Source: Curtobacterium sp. SGAir0471 (GTDB lineage: Bacteria; Actinomycetota; Actinomycetes; Actinomycetales; Microbacteriaceae). Taken from it: 64,000 nt of DNA. The position numbers were made by a program, and so were the translations under genes. Location of the stretch: assembly GCF_005490985.1 (NCBI RefSeq), contig NZ_CP027869.1, positions 1-64,000 on the forward strand, given 5' to 3'. Below the pieces are notes generated by a model. It ran no database searches. It was not told where the DNA came from and saw only the letters and a list, made by a program, of their open reading frames with translations. Of the stretch, positions 48,487 to 57,847 are shown one piece after another. The stretch's first letter is position 1, and each line of letters starts with the position of its first letter.

Positions 48487-49125
48487 TCAGGCGGCGGCCG
48501 TCGGGGCGACGACCGGGGGCTGGGCGGTGGCCGGCAGTGCCCGTCGCCCGCCCCGTCGGGAGAGCACGGCCGCGCCGACGAAGACGACGACCGCGACGAG
48601 GGCGGCGCCCGCGGTCCAGGCGGGCCCGGCCGGCCACCGTCCCGCGAGACCGAGGAGGGCCGGCACGGTGGTGGTGGTCTGGCTGGCGAGGACGAGCGCC
48701 CAGGCGGTGTACCGGCCGATGTCGCGCCCCAGGGCGAGCAGGAGGAAGAAGAGCGTCCAGAGCCCGGCCCAGGTCGCCCAGAGCACGGCGAGGACCGGGT
48801 CCGCGGTGACGTTCGTGACCGCGAACACGACGGCGATCGCGGCGACCAGACCGCAGAACCAACCGAGACCGGTCGAGCCGAGTCCGGCGAGTGCGTCGAG
48901 CCCCACGTACAGGTAGGTGAGGCCGAACAGGAACGTCCCTGCGATCGACAGCAGGACGGACAGGGACCCGTCGGCCGTGACCGCGACGGCCGTGCACAGC
49001 ACGAGCTGCACACCGCCGATCAGGACGTTGAACACACCGCTGTCGCGGCCGGGGACCCGACCGAGCAGGGTGAGCCCGTTGATGAGCAGTGCCGCTCCGG
49101 AGAGCACCAAGCAGATGTACGCCAT
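48487..49125 (-). CDS. AmiS/UreI-family transporter
   Basis: 212 residues with about six to seven membrane segments. Begins MAYICLVLSGAALLINGLTL, characteristic of AmiS/UreI proteins, which conduct urea or short amides. No urease or amidase gene is in the window. ATG 49125 chosen as it matches the family start. Upstream frame is not family-like. Divergent from the TetR gene 161 nt away, its likely regulator. Confidence 0.85.
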   Translation of the reverse strand: MAYICLVLSGAALLINGLTLLGRVPGRDSGVFNVLIGGVQLVLCTAVAVTADGSLSVLLSIAGTFLFGLTYLYVGLDALAGLGSTGLGWFCGLVAAIAVVFAVTNVTADPVLAVLWATWAGLWTLFFLLLALGRDIGRYTAWALVLASQTTTTVPALLGLAGRWPAGPAWTAGAALVAVVVFVGAAVLSRRGGRRALPATAQPPVVAPTAAA

Positions 49126-49286
49126 GCCGATGACCGTGGCAGCGGTGAGACGGCTGCGGAAGGGTTGTGTCGGACTGTGTCCGACGGTGACGATCCGTGA
49201 CGTCGAGCGCACGGCCCGCTTCCCGACGTCGCTCGCCCCCGGACGGGAGGTCGCGCGCGATCCGCACGGTCGGCAGGATCGACCAC

Positions 49287-49871
49287 ATGCCCGACGCCGA
49301 CCTCCGCGCCCGCATCGTCGCCGGTGCCGCCGATGCCTTCCGTGACGGTGACTTCCACGCGGTCGGACCGGACGACGTCGCCCGGGCTGCCGACGTCCCG
49401 GTGGCCGACGTGCACCGCGTGTTCCCCTCGTGGGAGCTGCTCGTCGTGGCCGTCGTCGACCGGTGGGCGAAGGTCGGCCGCGACGCGCTCCGCGGGGTGG
49501 CCGAGCAAGAGGGGGCCGTCGCGTACCTCCGGGCACGGCTCGACCGCGGTCAGCAGCACCCCGCGACCGTCCGGGTCCGCATCGCGCTGCTCAGTGCCAC
49601 CTCGACCCCGGGTCACCCGGCGTCGGGGTGGTTCCGGCAGCAGTACACGACGCTGTTCGAGGACGTGACGCTCGCACTCGCGCGGGACGTCGTCGCCGGT
49701 CGGGAGCCCCGCGGCGCTGCCCCGCGGCACGCCGCCGAGCAGCTCGTCGCGCTCTTCGAGGGGCTCCAGCTGCAGGCGATGCTCCGCGACGACGCCGATC
49801 TGCTCCCCGGGTGGGACCGGGCGGTCGCCCGGATGCGGGCCGGGTGGGCAGCGGCCGCCGTCACCGCCTGA
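49287..49871 (+). CDS. TetR-family transcriptional regulator
   Basis: 194 residues. Helix-turn-helix (about 5-55): IVAGAADAFRDGDFHAV, DVARAADVPVADVHRVFPSW, ELLVVAVVDRW. ATG 49287 with AGGA 11 nt upstream. Divergent from the AmiS gene. Overlaps the convergent gene's 3' end by 11 nt. Confidence 0.87.
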   Translation: MPDADLRARIVAGAADAFRDGDFHAVGPDDVARAADVPVADVHRVFPSWELLVVAVVDRWAKVGRDALRGVAEQEGAVAYLRARLDRGQQHPATVRVRIALLSATSTPGHPASGWFRQQYTTLFEDVTLALARDVVAGREPRGAAPRHAAEQLVALFEGLQLQAMLRDDADLLPGWDRAVARMRAGWAAAAVTA

Positions 49872-50601
49872 CGCGAGCGACCAGCAGCACGACGGCACCG
49901 ACGACCAGCGCCGCCGCGACGAGCGCCGGCACGCGGAACGCCAGCGCGGTGACGGTACCCCCGACCCCGGCGCCCCCGAGCAGTGCCCGCACACCCACGG
50001 CCAGCGCCAGCACGACGACCACGCCGACGGCGACGACCGGCACGACGCGCTCGACGGGGCGCAGCGGCTCGACCTCCCGGGCGTCGGTCCGGCGCCACCA
50101 GACGGCTCCGACGACGAGCAGGGCCAGCAGTCCGAGCACGCTCGACACGTCCTGCAGCAGGAAGGGCAGCGGGTACCCGCCGACGGTGGTCTCGCGGAGC
50201 GCCGGCCAGGCCAGGACCACGAAGCCGTGCTCGTGCGTGAAGCCGTCCCACACGACGTGCGTCACGCTGCCGAGCACGCACCCGACGACGACGGGCAGCG
50301 CGTCCCGCGCGGTGAACGAGGGTCGGCGACCCCAGTCGAGCGGGAGCCGTCGTCGCAGTCGGGGGACGACCGGCGACCAGGCCGGACGCACCAGGAACCA
50401 CCACGTGGCGAGCACGACGAGGGAGACGGCGAGGTCGATGGTCGGGATGCCCCACCACGAGTGCGCGTCCTGGTAGGGCGGCAGGAACGGTGCGAACAGC
50501 ACGGCGTCGGGCGCCATCGCCCCGACCGCGACGGCGGCCACCGGCAGGGGTGTCCGGCGCGCGGCCAGGGCGACGACCGCGTGGCTGACGGTGAACGGCA
50601 C
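49861..50601 (-). CDS. DUF4184 membrane protein
   Basis: 246 residues from GTG 50601. N-terminus MPFTVSHAVVALAARRTPLP and the later GSVTHVVWDGFTHEHGF match DUF4184, polytopic membrane proteins with conserved His residues (HAVV, DAHSWWG, THVVWD, THEHG) reminiscent of metal-dependent membrane hydrolases. Five or six membrane segments. Function unknown. 13 nt after the esterase stop, same direction. Confidence 0.83.
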   Translation of the reverse strand: MPFTVSHAVVALAARRTPLPVAAVAVGAMAPDAVLFAPFLPPYQDAHSWWGIPTIDLAVSLVVLATWWFLVRPAWSPVVPRLRRRLPLDWGRRPSFTARDALPVVVGCVLGSVTHVVWDGFTHEHGFVVLAWPALRETTVGGYPLPFLLQDVSSVLGLLALLVVGAVWWRRTDAREVEPLRPVERVVPVVAVGVVVVLALAVGVRALLGGAGVGGTVTALAFRVPALVAAALVVGAVVLLVARVRR

Positions 50602-50614
50602 GATCAGGTCCTCG

Positions 50615-51916
50615 TCACCGGGTCAGGTGGGTGCGCTGCATGAACCACTCGACGCCCTCGGCCAGGGCGACGCCCGCGGTGTGCCAGTCGTGTCCGCCGT
50701 CCTCGACGATCCGCTCGGTCACCCGGACGCCCGCAGCGCGGGCGGCGGCCACGACCACCGGGACGACCGGACCGTACCGGCTGTCGTCGGCGCCTGCCGC
50801 GACGAAGGCGGCGGAGTCGCGGTAGGGCGCCCCCTCGGCGAGCACCCGGAGCGGCTGGGCCGCTTCGTACGCCGCCCGGTCACCGTTGAAACCCCTGGAG
50901 ATGGTGTCATTGCGGTCCTGCAGGATCGGCCCGATCTGTCCGGAGACGTCGATCCACGACCCGAAGCGGTCCGGCCGGCCGGCCCCGAGCTGCAGGGCGC
51001 AGGTGCCTCCCTGCGAGAACCCGGCGATCGCCCAGTCCTCCGCGCGGGTGGCGGCGTGCAGGTGCGTCCGCACCCACGTCGGCACGTCGCTCGTCAGGTA
51101 GGTGGCGCTGTTCCCGAGCGGGCCGTCGACGCACATCGGGTTGTTCGAGGCCCGGGCGAGCTGGTCCGGCATCACGACGATCGGCGCGAGCCCGTGGTCC
51201 CGGCGGGCGATCGCGTCGAGCCGGGCCGCCATCCGACCGGCCTCGATGATGTTCGCCGGCGCCGCACCCGGGCCCTGCCCGGAGAGCATCACGACCACGG
51301 GGAGCGCAGGGGCGTGCTCGACGAGTGCGGCCGGGGGCAGCCAGACGATCGCGGGTCGGGCGTGGAAGTGCGAGACGTCGCCGGAGATCCGCACGGACCC
51401 GTACCGGCCGTGGGACGGCATGTCGTGCGGCGGTCGCCAGTCCGCGGCGTCGACGGGGCCCGATCCCGCGTCCGGGTCGTCCGGCAGGCGGAGGGGTGGG
51501 ACGTGGGACTGCCCCAGGGCGTCGGCGATCGTGGGGAAGAGCCCGGCGTCCCGGTTCACCGCGAGTCCGCCGGACACCAGGGCGAGGGGCACCAGCAGCG
51601 CGGCGACCACCCGGGTCAGCCGTCGGCCCCGGCGCCCCCGTCCAGCGCGCACGAGTCCGACGACCGCGACTCCGAGCAGGGCGCAGACCACGCCGGTCCA
51701 GACCCGGTCGACCCAGGTCGGCGGCACTCCGAGCACGTCGAGGACGTCGCCGAGCCACCAGGACAGGAACGTCCCGACCAGCGCACCCGCGGCGATCGCG
51801 AGGGCTGCCCAGCGCCAGGACCGTCGGACGGCGGTGAGCACGAGGGCGGCGGCGAGCAGGGTCAGGGCGTAGAGCGGCAGCAGCACGTGGGCGGACAGGA
51901 GCGGCAGGGTGGTCAC
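50615..51916 (-). CDS. Membrane-anchored esterase (esterase D / mycolyltransferase-like fold)
   Basis: 433 residues from GTG 51916. Four N-terminal membrane segments (about 5-125) precede an outside alpha/beta hydrolase domain with PVVVMLSGQGPG, nucleophile Ser in IAGFSQGGTCAL (about 292) and His in DGGHDWH (about 407). This architecture (TMs plus PF00756-type domain) recurs in actinobacteria with uncertain substrates. NNPMCVDGP could form a disulfide. No clear ribosome site precedes the GTG, so the start is uncertain. Confidence 0.8.
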   Translation of the reverse strand: MTTLPLLSAHVLLPLYALTLLAAALVLTAVRRSWRWAALAIAAGALVGTFLSWWLGDVLDVLGVPPTWVDRVWTGVVCALLGVAVVGLVRAGRGRRGRRLTRVVAALLVPLALVSGGLAVNRDAGLFPTIADALGQSHVPPLRLPDDPDAGSGPVDAADWRPPHDMPSHGRYGSVRISGDVSHFHARPAIVWLPPAALVEHAPALPVVVMLSGQGPGAAPANIIEAGRMAARLDAIARRDHGLAPIVVMPDQLARASNNPMCVDGPLGNSATYLTSDVPTWVRTHLHAATRAEDWAIAGFSQGGTCALQLGAGRPDRFGSWIDVSGQIGPILQDRNDTISRGFNGDRAAYEAAQPLRVLAEGAPYRDSAAFVAAGADDSRYGPVVPVVVAAARAAGVRVTERIVEDGGHDWHTAGVALAEGVEWFMQRTHLTR

Positions 51917-52231
51917 GGGCGGGTCCGGCGGTCGGGACGCTCTCGGGTATCCGACGGGTGACGGGTCAGGAGCGGCGTTGTCCAGCGACCGTAGCGAGCC
52001 GAGGTGTCCGGATCGGCACCGGGAGGGGCTTCCCCGGTGCTCTCCCGGCTGATCCTGAGCGATCCTGCACGCGCGGTGGTCTCCCGACGGCCGGAGCCTG
52101 TCCGACCGGCCAGCCCCGGATGGTCCGTCGGCCGTGCGGAGGACCGCACCGACCCGCGCCGACCCCGCACCCGACGGTCGACGGCGGCGCGTCTGGGTGT
52201 GCCCTCCAGCCCGTCCTGGCAAGGTCAGCGG

Positions 52232-52666
52232 ATGGAGTACACGGACTACGACACCCGGCTCGCCGCCTACGGCGTGATCACCGAGGGCGACCGTGTGCTC
52301 CTGGCCCGACTGCGGATCCCGGAGGCCGGCACCTGGACGCTGCCGGGCGGCGGTGTCGAGTTCGACGAGACCGTCGAACAGGCCGTCGTCCGCGAGGTCC
52401 GCGAGGAGACCGGGTACGAGGCGTCGTGCGGTCCCCTCCTCGGCATCCGACACCACATCGTGCCGAAGGAACGCCGGATGCACGACACCGGACGGCCGAT
52501 GAAGGCCGTGCAGGTCGTGTTCCGGGTGACGCTCACCGGCGGCGAGCTCCGCAACGAGACCGACGGATCGACCGACGAGGCCGCGTGGGTCCCGATCGCC
52601 GAGCTGCCACACCGCCGGCACGGGCTGCTCGTGCCGATCGCCCTCGAGTGGGCACGACGGCCGTGA
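52232..52666 (+). CDS. Nudix hydrolase
   Basis: 144 residues. The Nudix box is complete: GGGVEFDETVEQAVVREVRE then ETGYEA. ATG at 52232 with AAGG upstream. The substrate class (nucleotide diphosphate derivative) is not determined. The 315-nt stretch before it (51917-52231) shows a short hairpin (GGCACCGGGAGG...CCCCGGTGCT, about 52015-52045) and no gene. Its stop overlaps the next start (GTGA). Confidence 0.9.
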   Translation: MEYTDYDTRLAAYGVITEGDRVLLARLRIPEAGTWTLPGGGVEFDETVEQAVVREVREETGYEASCGPLLGIRHHIVPKERRMHDTGRPMKAVQVVFRVTLTGGELRNETDGSTDEAAWVPIAELPHRRHGLLVPIALEWARRP

Positions 52667-53013
52667 ACGGTGTGGCCACCGACCTGTCCGCCCGGCTCTG
52701 GGACGAGCGGGCGCTGCTCGGTGACCTGATCACGGCCGCTGCCGACACCGACCGAATCCGACATCTGCTCGGCCGGTTGCGCAATCTGCACCTCGAGCGG
52801 GACGTCCTCGTGCACGCCCTCGCCGAGCGGTGGGGCACCGATCCCGACACCGCGACGCTCCGGTCGCTCGAGCGCGTCGCGCCCCCGCCCTGGGACCTGA
52901 TCCTGCCCGAGCACCTGGCGGCCCTGACCGCCCTGGTCGCCGAGGTCGACCTGCTGCTGCCTCCCGGGCCGCTGCGCGACACGTGGGTCCGGATCAGTCC
53001 TCGAGCACGCTGA
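52663..53013 (+). CDS. Hypothetical helical protein coupled to Nudix gene
   Basis: 116 residues from GTG 52663, overlapping the Nudix stop by 4 nt (GTGA). Mostly alpha-helical, Leu/Arg-rich ([20 protein letters not shown]). No family recognised. Its 3' end overlaps the convergent VOC gene by 20 nt. Confidence 0.6.
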   Translation: MNGVATDLSARLWDERALLGDLITAAADTDRIRHLLGRLRNLHLERDVLVHALAERWGTDPDTATLRSLERVAPPPWDLILPEHLAALTALVAEVDLLLPPGPLRDTWVRISPRAR

Positions 53014-53362
53014 GCACGTTCCCCGACGGGTCGGTGAACCACGCGATGAGCGGTCCGCCGTGCCGGTTCACCCCGCGCTCGTCGGTCACGCCCTCGTACT
53101 GCAGGAACGTCACGCCCCTCGCGGACAGCTCGTCCACGGCCGTGTCGACGTCCGGCACCGGGAAGTTCAGGACCGTGAACGACGCCGGCTCGTGAGCGGG
53201 CCCCTTCGGGTAGACGAGCACCCCGGGCCCGGAGCCGAGGTGCAGCACGAGCATGCCGTGGTCCTCGCTCACCGGCAGACCGAGCACGCCCTCGTAGAAC
53301 GCCCGTGCCTCGGGGACGTCCCGCACCGAGAACCCGCTGAACGCCGTCGCCGCATCGACCAT
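52994..53362 (-). CDS. VOC (glyoxalase/bleomycin-resistance fold) protein
   Basis: 122 residues, two beta-alpha-beta-beta-beta modules: [39 protein letters not shown] and [17 protein letters not shown] (metal-binding Glu near the end). ATG at 53362. Such proteins may be lyases, dioxygenases or binding proteins. Substrate unknown. Confidence 0.87.
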   Translation of the reverse strand: MVDAATAFSGFSVRDVPEARAFYEGVLGLPVSEDHGMLVLHLGSGPGVLVYPKGPAHEPASFTVLNFPVPDVDTAVDELSARGVTFLQYEGVTDERGVNRHGGPLIAWFTDPSGNVLSVLED

Positions 53363-53399
53363 GCGGCCAGTGAACCACCGCTCCTGTCAGGATGGGACC

Positions 53400-54041
53400 G
53401 TGACCACGACCGAGCTGTCCGTCGACGACGCCGTCGAGCGGGCCCTGGCGCTCGCCGGCCGTCCCGGTCGCACGGTGCTCGGCATCGCGGGTGCGCCCGG
53501 AGCGGGCAAGTCGACCCTGGCCCGACGCATCGTCGCAGCGGTCGACGCGGCCCACGGAGCCGGCACCGCGGTGCAGGTCCCGATGGACGGCTTCCACCTG
53601 GCGAACGCCGCGCTCGACGCCCTCGGCCGGCACGACCGCAAGGGTGCGATCGACACCTTCGACGCGGCCGGCTACGTGGCACTCGTCCGCCGCCTGGCCG
53701 CAGCTGACGACGGGGTGGTCTGGGCACCGGACTTCGACCGCCGCGTCGACGAACCGATCGCGGGCAGCATCGCCGTCCCCGGGAGCACCCGGCTCGTCGT
53801 CTCCGAGGGCAACTACCTGCTCGACGCCGACGCGCCCTGGTCCGCCCTGGTCGACCTGTTCACCGAGACCTGGGCGTGCGTCGTGGACGACCGGGTCCGC
53901 GTCGACCGTCTGGTGGGCCGGCACATGCGGCACGGACGCGACCACGAGGCGGCCCGCACCTGGGCGCTGGAGGTCGACGGCGTGAACGCGGCGAGGGTCG
54001 CTGCCACGGTGGGGCGGGCCTCCAGGACGATCCGGACCTGA
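53400..54041 (+). CDS. P-loop kinase, uridine/pantothenate kinase-like
   Basis: 213 residues from GTG 53400 (AGGATGGG upstream). Walker A GAPGAGKST (about 36-44), PMDGFHLAN (substrate loop as in uridine and pantothenate kinases), APDFDRRVDEP and EGNYLL. Annotated widely as nucleoside/nucleotide kinase or FrcK-like sugar kinase. The exact substrate cannot be told from sequence. Confidence 0.87.
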   Translation: MTTTELSVDDAVERALALAGRPGRTVLGIAGAPGAGKSTLARRIVAAVDAAHGAGTAVQVPMDGFHLANAALDALGRHDRKGAIDTFDAAGYVALVRRLAAADDGVVWAPDFDRRVDEPIAGSIAVPGSTRLVVSEGNYLLDADAPWSALVDLFTETWACVVDDRVRVDRLVGRHMRHGRDHEAARTWALEVDGVNAARVAATVGRASRTIRT

Positions 54042-54093
54042 CCAGCCCACGCCCGGGCGACCAGCCCAGCAGCACCGAGCGACAGGAGCGACC

Positions 54094-54927
54094 ATGACCA
54101 TCGCCATCACCGGCGCCACCGGCAACATCGGCGGTGCCGTCGCCCGCGCGCTCGCCGCGGCGGGCACGCCGTTCCGCATGGTCGTGCGCGACGCAGCGCG
54201 CGCCCCCGAGCTGCCCGGGACGGACGTGGCGGTCGCCACGTACGCCGACCCGGATGCGTCCCGCGCCGCGCTCGAGGGCGTGGACCTGCTGCTCATGGTC
54301 TCCGGCGCCGAGGCGCAGGACCGCCTCGACCAGCACCGCGCGTTCGTGGCCGCGGCAGCGGAGGCGGGCGTCGGCCACGTCGTCTACACGTCGTTCGTGG
54401 GGGCGGCGCCGGACGCGACCTTCACGCTCGGCCGCGACCACTGGGCGACCGAGCGCGCGATCGAGGACACCCCGATGGTGCACACGTTCCTCCGGGACTC
54501 GTTCTACCTGGACTTCGTCGAGGACCTGGTGGGCGAGGACGGCGTGATCCGCGGACCGGCGGGCGTCGGCGCGATGGCCGCGGTTGCGCGGGCGGACGTC
54601 GCACGGGTCGCGACCGAGGTGCTGCTGCACCCGTCGGACCACGTCGACCGGACGTACGAGCTGACCGGGCCGGAGGCGATCACCCTGGCCCAGGCAGCCG
54701 CGACCGTCTCCGAGGTGCGCGGTCGCGCGGTCACGTACCAGCCGGAGACGGTGGCTGAGGCGTACGCCTCGCGGGCGCGGTGGAACCCGGAGCCGTGGCA
54801 GGCGGACGCCTGGGTGAGCACCTACACGGCGATCGCCGAGGGTGCGCTGGCGCACGTCTCGACGGATGTCGAGCGGGTCACCGGTCGTCGGCCGCTGTCG
54901 CTGCGCGAGGTGCTGCAGGCGGGCTGA
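54094..54927 (+). CDS. NmrA/QorB-like NAD(P)-binding oxidoreductase
   Basis: 277 residues. Extended-SDR Rossmann motif ITGATGNIGGAVARAL at the N-terminus, VVYTSFVGA and DSFYLDF as in NAD(P)H:quinone oxidoreductase 2-like proteins. ATG 54094 has GACAGGAG 8-15 nt upstream. The following 257 nt contain only partial copies of the GGGAGGCGCG element. Confidence 0.87.
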   Translation: MTIAITGATGNIGGAVARALAAAGTPFRMVVRDAARAPELPGTDVAVATYADPDASRAALEGVDLLLMVSGAEAQDRLDQHRAFVAAAAEAGVGHVVYTSFVGAAPDATFTLGRDHWATERAIEDTPMVHTFLRDSFYLDFVEDLVGEDGVIRGPAGVGAMAAVARADVARVATEVLLHPSDHVDRTYELTGPEAITLAQAAATVSEVRGRAVTYQPETVAEAYASRARWNPEPWQADAWVSTYTAIAEGALAHVSTDVERVTGRRPLSLREVLQAG

Positions 54928-55184
54928 CCGGCCGGGAGGCGCGCCCCGCGTCCGTCACGCCCATCCGGATCGCGCTCCTCCTGTGAGCACCGCGGCCGAC
55001 CCGCGTACGGTCGATCGGGCCACCCCGCGGGACCCTGACCGCGGGAGCCCGGATCCCTGTTCCCGGGCTGGTCTCGTCTGACCCAGCGTCGACCCGACGG
55101 CGCCGTGGCGCGGGGGCGGCCGTCCCGGACCCGAACCGACGGCGGACGCCCTCGCATCCCCGGGCGTGGTCCCGGCCGGTCCGG

Positions 55185-56150
55185 CTAGCGGCGAGCCGCG
55201 CGCAGCGTCTCAGCGGGCAGCTCGCCGAACTCCTCGCGGTACGCCCCGGAGAACCGGCCCATGTGGGTGATGCCGACCGATCGCGCGACGTCGGACACGG
55301 ACCTCGGCTCGCCGGTCTCGAGCTGCTGACGCGCCATCAGGAGCCGCACGTTCCGCAGGTAGGTCATCGGGGTCGTGCCGTGGATCCGCTGGAACGCGCT
55401 CTGCAGTCCCCTGGTGCTCATCCGGGCAGCCGCCGCGACGTCGTCGACCGTGACGTGCTCGGCGACGTGCTCGAGCAGGTACGTCTCCGCATCGGCGAGC
55501 CCGGCGTGCGCGGTCCGCACCGCGGGCTGCTCGACCGGCCAGTGCGGGATCGCGGTGAGCAGGCCCGCGGCGGCCATCCCGGCGAGCTCCTGCTCGCGGT
55601 CGAGGGGGACCTCACCCGTCGCACCGAGGATCTCGGCGGCCACGGCGCGGACCATCAGCCACCACGCGGCCAGCGGCGCGCCCTCCGGCACGTGGTTCGG
55701 CTGGAACTCGAGCGGGCCGGGCTCCCACCCGCCGCGGGCAGCCGCCACCTGCTCGACGATCTCGCGGTCGATCCGCATGACGTCCTTCTGGAACCGGTCC
55801 CACTGCACCTGCTGGCGACCGGGCGTGTAGAGGACCGGCCGTCCGATCGGGAGCTGCTGACCGCCGACGACCGCGGTGCCGGCCTTCAGCCACGCGATGA
55901 CGATCGCGGACGACGCGTCCACCTCGCCCCGGACGGTGCCGGTGCAGCTGGTCGACTCGAGCGTGAGCAGCGAGGTGCCGGTCAGGGTCTCCTCGAACAG
56001 GAAGTCGCTGCTGCCCGTGACCTCGAGTCCTCGGACCGTGAAGGTGTGCTGGATCGCACTCCTCGCGGTCGCGGGTTCGCGGGTCCTCGTCACGAGGCGT
56101 GTCCGGGTGAGCGTCGCGGAGGGGTCCGCGGCGGTGTCGTTCTCGATCAT
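55185..56150 (-). CDS. AraC-family regulator (first of a pair)
   Basis: 321 residues. N-terminal sensing domain (about 35-210), then two HTH motifs (DVAAAARMSTRGLQSAFQRI; SVSDVARSVGITHMGRFSGA, about 235-318). Starts 14 nt after the next AraC gene's stop, so both are read from one leftward unit. They are similar over the whole length, suggesting a local duplication. Confidence 0.9.
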   Translation of the reverse strand: MIENDTAADPSATLTRTRLVTRTREPATARSAIQHTFTVRGLEVTGSSDFLFEETLTGTSLLTLESTSCTGTVRGEVDASSAIVIAWLKAGTAVVGGQQLPIGRPVLYTPGRQQVQWDRFQKDVMRIDREIVEQVAAARGGWEPGPLEFQPNHVPEGAPLAAWWLMVRAVAAEILGATGEVPLDREQELAGMAAAGLLTAIPHWPVEQPAVRTAHAGLADAETYLLEHVAEHVTVDDVAAAARMSTRGLQSAFQRIHGTTPMTYLRNVRLLMARQQLETGEPRSVSDVARSVGITHMGRFSGAYREEFGELPAETLRAARR

Positions 56151-56164
56151 GCGTGGTCGTTCGT

Positions 56165-57118
56165 TCAGGGGCGGCGGAGGGTCTCGCGGGGGTACTCCCC
56201 GTGCTGTTCGGCGTAGGCGGCGGCGAAGCGTCCGGCGTGGGCGAAGCCCCAGTGCCGGGCGACCTCGGCGATGTTCGTCGTCGCCGGCTCGCCCTGCAGC
56301 AGGGCGTCACGGACCCGGTCCAGGCGGACGCGGCGGAGGTAGGCGTTCGGGCTCATCGCGAAGACACGCTGGAACGCGTGCTGCAGTGCCCGCAGGCTGA
56401 GGTTCGCCACCTGGGCCAGGTCGCTCGTCGTGATCGGCAGGTGCGCGTGCTCGTGCACGTACTCGACGGCCAGGCGCACGTGCCCGTTCTTCGGCAGCAG
56501 CAGCTCGGGCGGCAGGGACGCGGACACCACCGGGTAGAGCTCGAGCAGTGCGAGCGCCCCGAGCCGTCCCATCTCGGCCTGGAGCAGCGGCGAAGCCCGT
56601 CCGTCCATGACGGTGTGCGAGATGAGCTGCACGCTGCTCCGCCACACCTGCAGCGCACGGTCGTCCGGTCGGACGGTGTGGTCGAGCCGCAGGCTCCCCG
56701 GCGCGATCCCGCGCTCCCCGGCGACGGTCTCCAGGGCGCTCCGGTTGACCTGCACGATCCGCTGGTCGTAGTCGTCGTACGAGAAGGCGGCGCCCTGCTG
56801 CGGCCAGAGCTGCGGCCGGCCCGTCTCCATGACGATCCGGTCCGTCCCGGAGCCGATCCAGGCCGTCCCCCGGTTGGTCCACTGCACGACGAAGTCCTCG
56901 GACGGTGTCATCACGCCCTCGAGGTGCCCGTCGAACCGGATCGTCCTGAGGGTCATCGCCTGGTCACCGACCGCGGTGTAGCGGAACGAGAAGGGCTGCC
57001 GAGTCTGGTCGGCGCTCCACTGCTGTCCCGCGTACGCCGAGGCCAGGAAGTCGCGGGCCTCGTCGAGGTCGGTGCTCTGCGTCGCTTCCTGGATGCGGGA
57101 CGGCTGCTGGTCGCTCAT
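56165..57118 (-). CDS. AraC-family regulator (second of a pair)
   Basis: 317 residues. C-terminal double HTH (TTSDLAQVANLSLRALQHAF; NIAEVARHWGFAHAGRFAAA, about 225-310) and N-terminal domain FSFRYTAVGDQAMTLRTIRF. Paralogous to the adjacent AraC protein. Divergent from the small-protein operon at 57398. Confidence 0.9.
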   Translation of the reverse strand: MSDQQPSRIQEATQSTDLDEARDFLASAYAGQQWSADQTRQPFSFRYTAVGDQAMTLRTIRFDGHLEGVMTPSEDFVVQWTNRGTAWIGSGTDRIVMETGRPQLWPQQGAAFSYDDYDQRIVQVNRSALETVAGERGIAPGSLRLDHTVRPDDRALQVWRSSVQLISHTVMDGRASPLLQAEMGRLGALALLELYPVVSASLPPELLLPKNGHVRLAVEYVHEHAHLPITTSDLAQVANLSLRALQHAFQRVFAMSPNAYLRRVRLDRVRDALLQGEPATTNIAEVARHWGFAHAGRFAAAYAEQHGEYPRETLRRP

Positions 57119-57397
57119 GTGATCGACAGCAGTGTGCAGGAGGAGTTACACGTGGACCAGAGTTGTCCAGAACACGTCAGGACCTGACCTTGATTGCGCG
57201 TTCCGTGCTGACGGTGCCGTCCTGCGGCGGGGGGCTCGCGGTGCTGGTCCGACGGTCGTCCAGCGACAGGTCGCGGCCCCGGACGTCCGGAAATCGACGG
57301 AGGTGCGGTGACCGCTGGCGACACCGACCGGCCCGCTCGTACCGTCGGACCACCGCCCGGTACCTCCGATCGGTACCGAGCAGACGAGGACGACATC

Positions 57398-57613
57398 ATG
57401 ACCACCATCACCGCCGGCGACCTCCGCGTCGCCCCGAGCACCGCCCACGACGTCGTGGCGCTCCGTCGTCGCCGTCCTTCCCAGCGCAGCCCGTTCAGCG
57501 AGGTCGTCGAGGCCCGCCGGCAGCACACGCTGCAGGTCGCCGCGGTCAGCACGGGCATCCTGTCGGTCACCGTCGCCGCCTCGGCCGCGATCGTCCTGTC
57601 GCTCTCCGCATGA
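57398..57613 (+). CDS. Small single-TM protein
   Basis: 71 residues from ATG 57398 (GAGGA upstream). A basic N-terminal half (VALRRRRPSQRSPFSEVVEARRQ) and one C-terminal membrane helix (about 48-70). No family recognised. Stop overlaps the next ATG (ATGA), so the two are translated together. Confidence 0.65.
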   Translation: MTTITAGDLRVAPSTAHDVVALRRRRPSQRSPFSEVVEARRQHTLQVAAVSTGILSVTVAASAAIVLSLSA

Positions 57614-57783
57614 GCGCCGCACTCCTCGACCAGCTCCGCGGCGACCCGACCGAGTGGCACCGCCGGGGCATGAGCGCCCCCGCGGACATCGACCGGATCG
57701 TGGCCGACCGACTCGGTGCCCTGTACACGACCAGCGCCCGGGGGACCGAGCCCTCCTACGCCGACTTCTTCGTCGCTGCCTGA
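57610..57783 (+). CDS. Small protein with EPSYADFF C-terminal motif (copy 2)
   Basis: 57 residues. The C-terminal half (SAPADIDRIVADRLGALYTT..., ending TEPSYADFFVAA) matches the protein at 33565-33747. Starts in the stop codon of the upstream small membrane protein and lies 64 nt upstream of a TetR gene. The repeated linkage to regulators and the near-identical C-terminus suggest a real, uncharacterised family. Confidence 0.72.
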   Translation: MSAALLDQLRGDPTEWHRRGMSAPADIDRIVADRLGALYTTSARGTEPSYADFFVAA

Positions 57784-57847
57784 CCCGGGCAGCGGTCTCG
57801 CAGAGCCGGTCACGACCCCGACCGGTAGCCTCGACACCGGAAAGCAC

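Noticed and set aside
48341..49315. Minus-strand frame ending in a His-Ala repeat, as if a metal-binding protein
   Set aside because: It overlaps the AmiS gene in another frame and the His-Ala run comes from the microsatellite. No credible start lies close to it.
52015..52045. Hairpin in the esterase-Nudix spacer as a riboswitch or terminator
   Set aside because: Short, imperfect and not followed by a T tract. It lies between divergent genes, so a terminator makes little sense, and no riboswitch core is recognised.
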